A DNA stretch of 5,869 bases from assembly GCA_027064565.1 (NCBI GenBank), contig JAMOPK010000383.1:1-5869 (forward strand), read 5' to 3'. The notes below the pieces were generated by a model that searched no databases, was not told the DNA's origin, and worked only from the letters and a program-made list of their open reading frames with translations. Position 1 is the first letter of the stretch. Each line of letters opens with the position of its first letter. The translations under genes and the position numbers were made by a program. Shown here piece after piece: positions 5,566 through 5,869 of the stretch. This DNA comes from Caldifarciminota bacterium (GTDB lineage: Bacteria > Hydrothermota > Hydrothermia > B15-G9).

Positions 5566-5869
5566 ATTTCCCCTCCTGCGAAAAATTCATAACCTTAGCA
5601 ACCATCCGGTCCATGAGGGCTTCTGAAGGGTTTGCATAGGCTTCAAGAACTTCTCCTGAAGGCCCGATGACGGCGACAAGGGGTATCTGACGGAGATTAA
5701 AGGGGTTTATCCTGTCGTAGGCCGCCCATAGCTCGTCCTGATCGCAATTTACAAAGATAAACCGAGCCTGTCCCCTGTATTTTTTCGCAACTTTCTGGAA
5801 TGATGTGAGGAAGGCCTCACGTTCCACACCCGAAAGTCTATTTGATACGAATGCCACGACTTTAACGCC
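5564..5869 (-). CDS. Thioredoxin-fold protein lacking CxxC (partial, N-terminus outside window)
   Basis: The frame is open to the right edge: 101 residues are visible, ending at TAA (5564-5566). A GTG at 5855-5857 is an in-frame valine in the strand VKVVAF and not a likely start, because coding continues upstream. The fragment reads like thioredoxin from its third strand on: VKVVAF (2-7), a helix with FLTSFQKVAKKY (20-31), the strand ARFIFVNCDQDE (35-46), then QIPLVAVIGPSGEVLEAY (61-78) with the conserved cis-Pro63 and the GxV hairpin. Where E. coli thioredoxin has CGPC, this protein has LSGV (12-15), and the only visible cysteine is Cys42. Thiol-disulfide exchange by the usual route is therefore unlikely; a binding or chaperone-like role, or a divergent thioredoxin-like domain of a larger protein, is possible. 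Any signal peptide would be off-window. It converges on the transporter operon and shares its terminator. Confidence 0.8.
   Translation of the reverse strand, partial: GVKVVAFVSNRLSGVEREAFLTSFQKVAKKYRGQARFIFVNCDQDELWAAYDRINPFNLRQIPLVAVIGPSGEVLEAYANPSEALMDRMVAKVMNFSQEGK

Overview
This is an ordinary bacterial chromosomal window with four complete recognisable genes, one unrecognised secreted-type gene, and partial genes at both edges. The left edge carries the last 29 codons of a protein whose C-terminus looks like a type IX secretion system (T9SS) sorting signal. That points to the Bacteroidota/FCB superphylum or a neighbouring candidate phylum that uses T9SS. Every complete gene, however, has a strong Shine-Dalgarno sequence (AAGGAGG, AGGAGGT and similar) and good sigma70-like promoters (TATAAT boxes). 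This is unlike typical Bacteroidota, so a candidate phylum of the FCB/WOR-3 kind is my best guess; the assignment is inference.

Layout: T9SS-cargo C-terminus (+, 1-92); about 270 bp of spacer ending in a promoter; an unrecognised beta-sandwich, CBM9/DOMON-like protein (+, 367-1065); a nucleoside diphosphate kinase facing it (-, 1089-1514); a divergent intergenic region with a promoter for each side; formate-tetrahydrofolate ligase fhs (+, 1778-3448) with a textbook terminator; an AT-rich spacer of about 370 bp holding a sigma70-like promoter; a LeuT-like sodium:amino-acid symporter (+, 3823-5361); immediately downstream a 45-residue single-TM protein resembling the small subunit of MetPS-type transporters (+, 5365-5502); a terminator shared by two convergent genes; and the C-terminal part of a thioredoxin-fold protein lacking CxxC (-, 5564 to the right edge).

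Functionally these are mostly independent transcription units: nucleotide balance (ndk), one-carbon/folate metabolism (fhs), and amino-acid uptake (transporter plus small subunit, the only clear operon). I found no CRISPR array, mobile element, tRNA, rRNA or defence system. The most useful observations are the small transporter subunit, which is easily missed, the altered substrate pocket in an otherwise very LeuT-like transporter, and the apparently truncated two-domain secreted protein. I do not see an undescribed multi-gene system.
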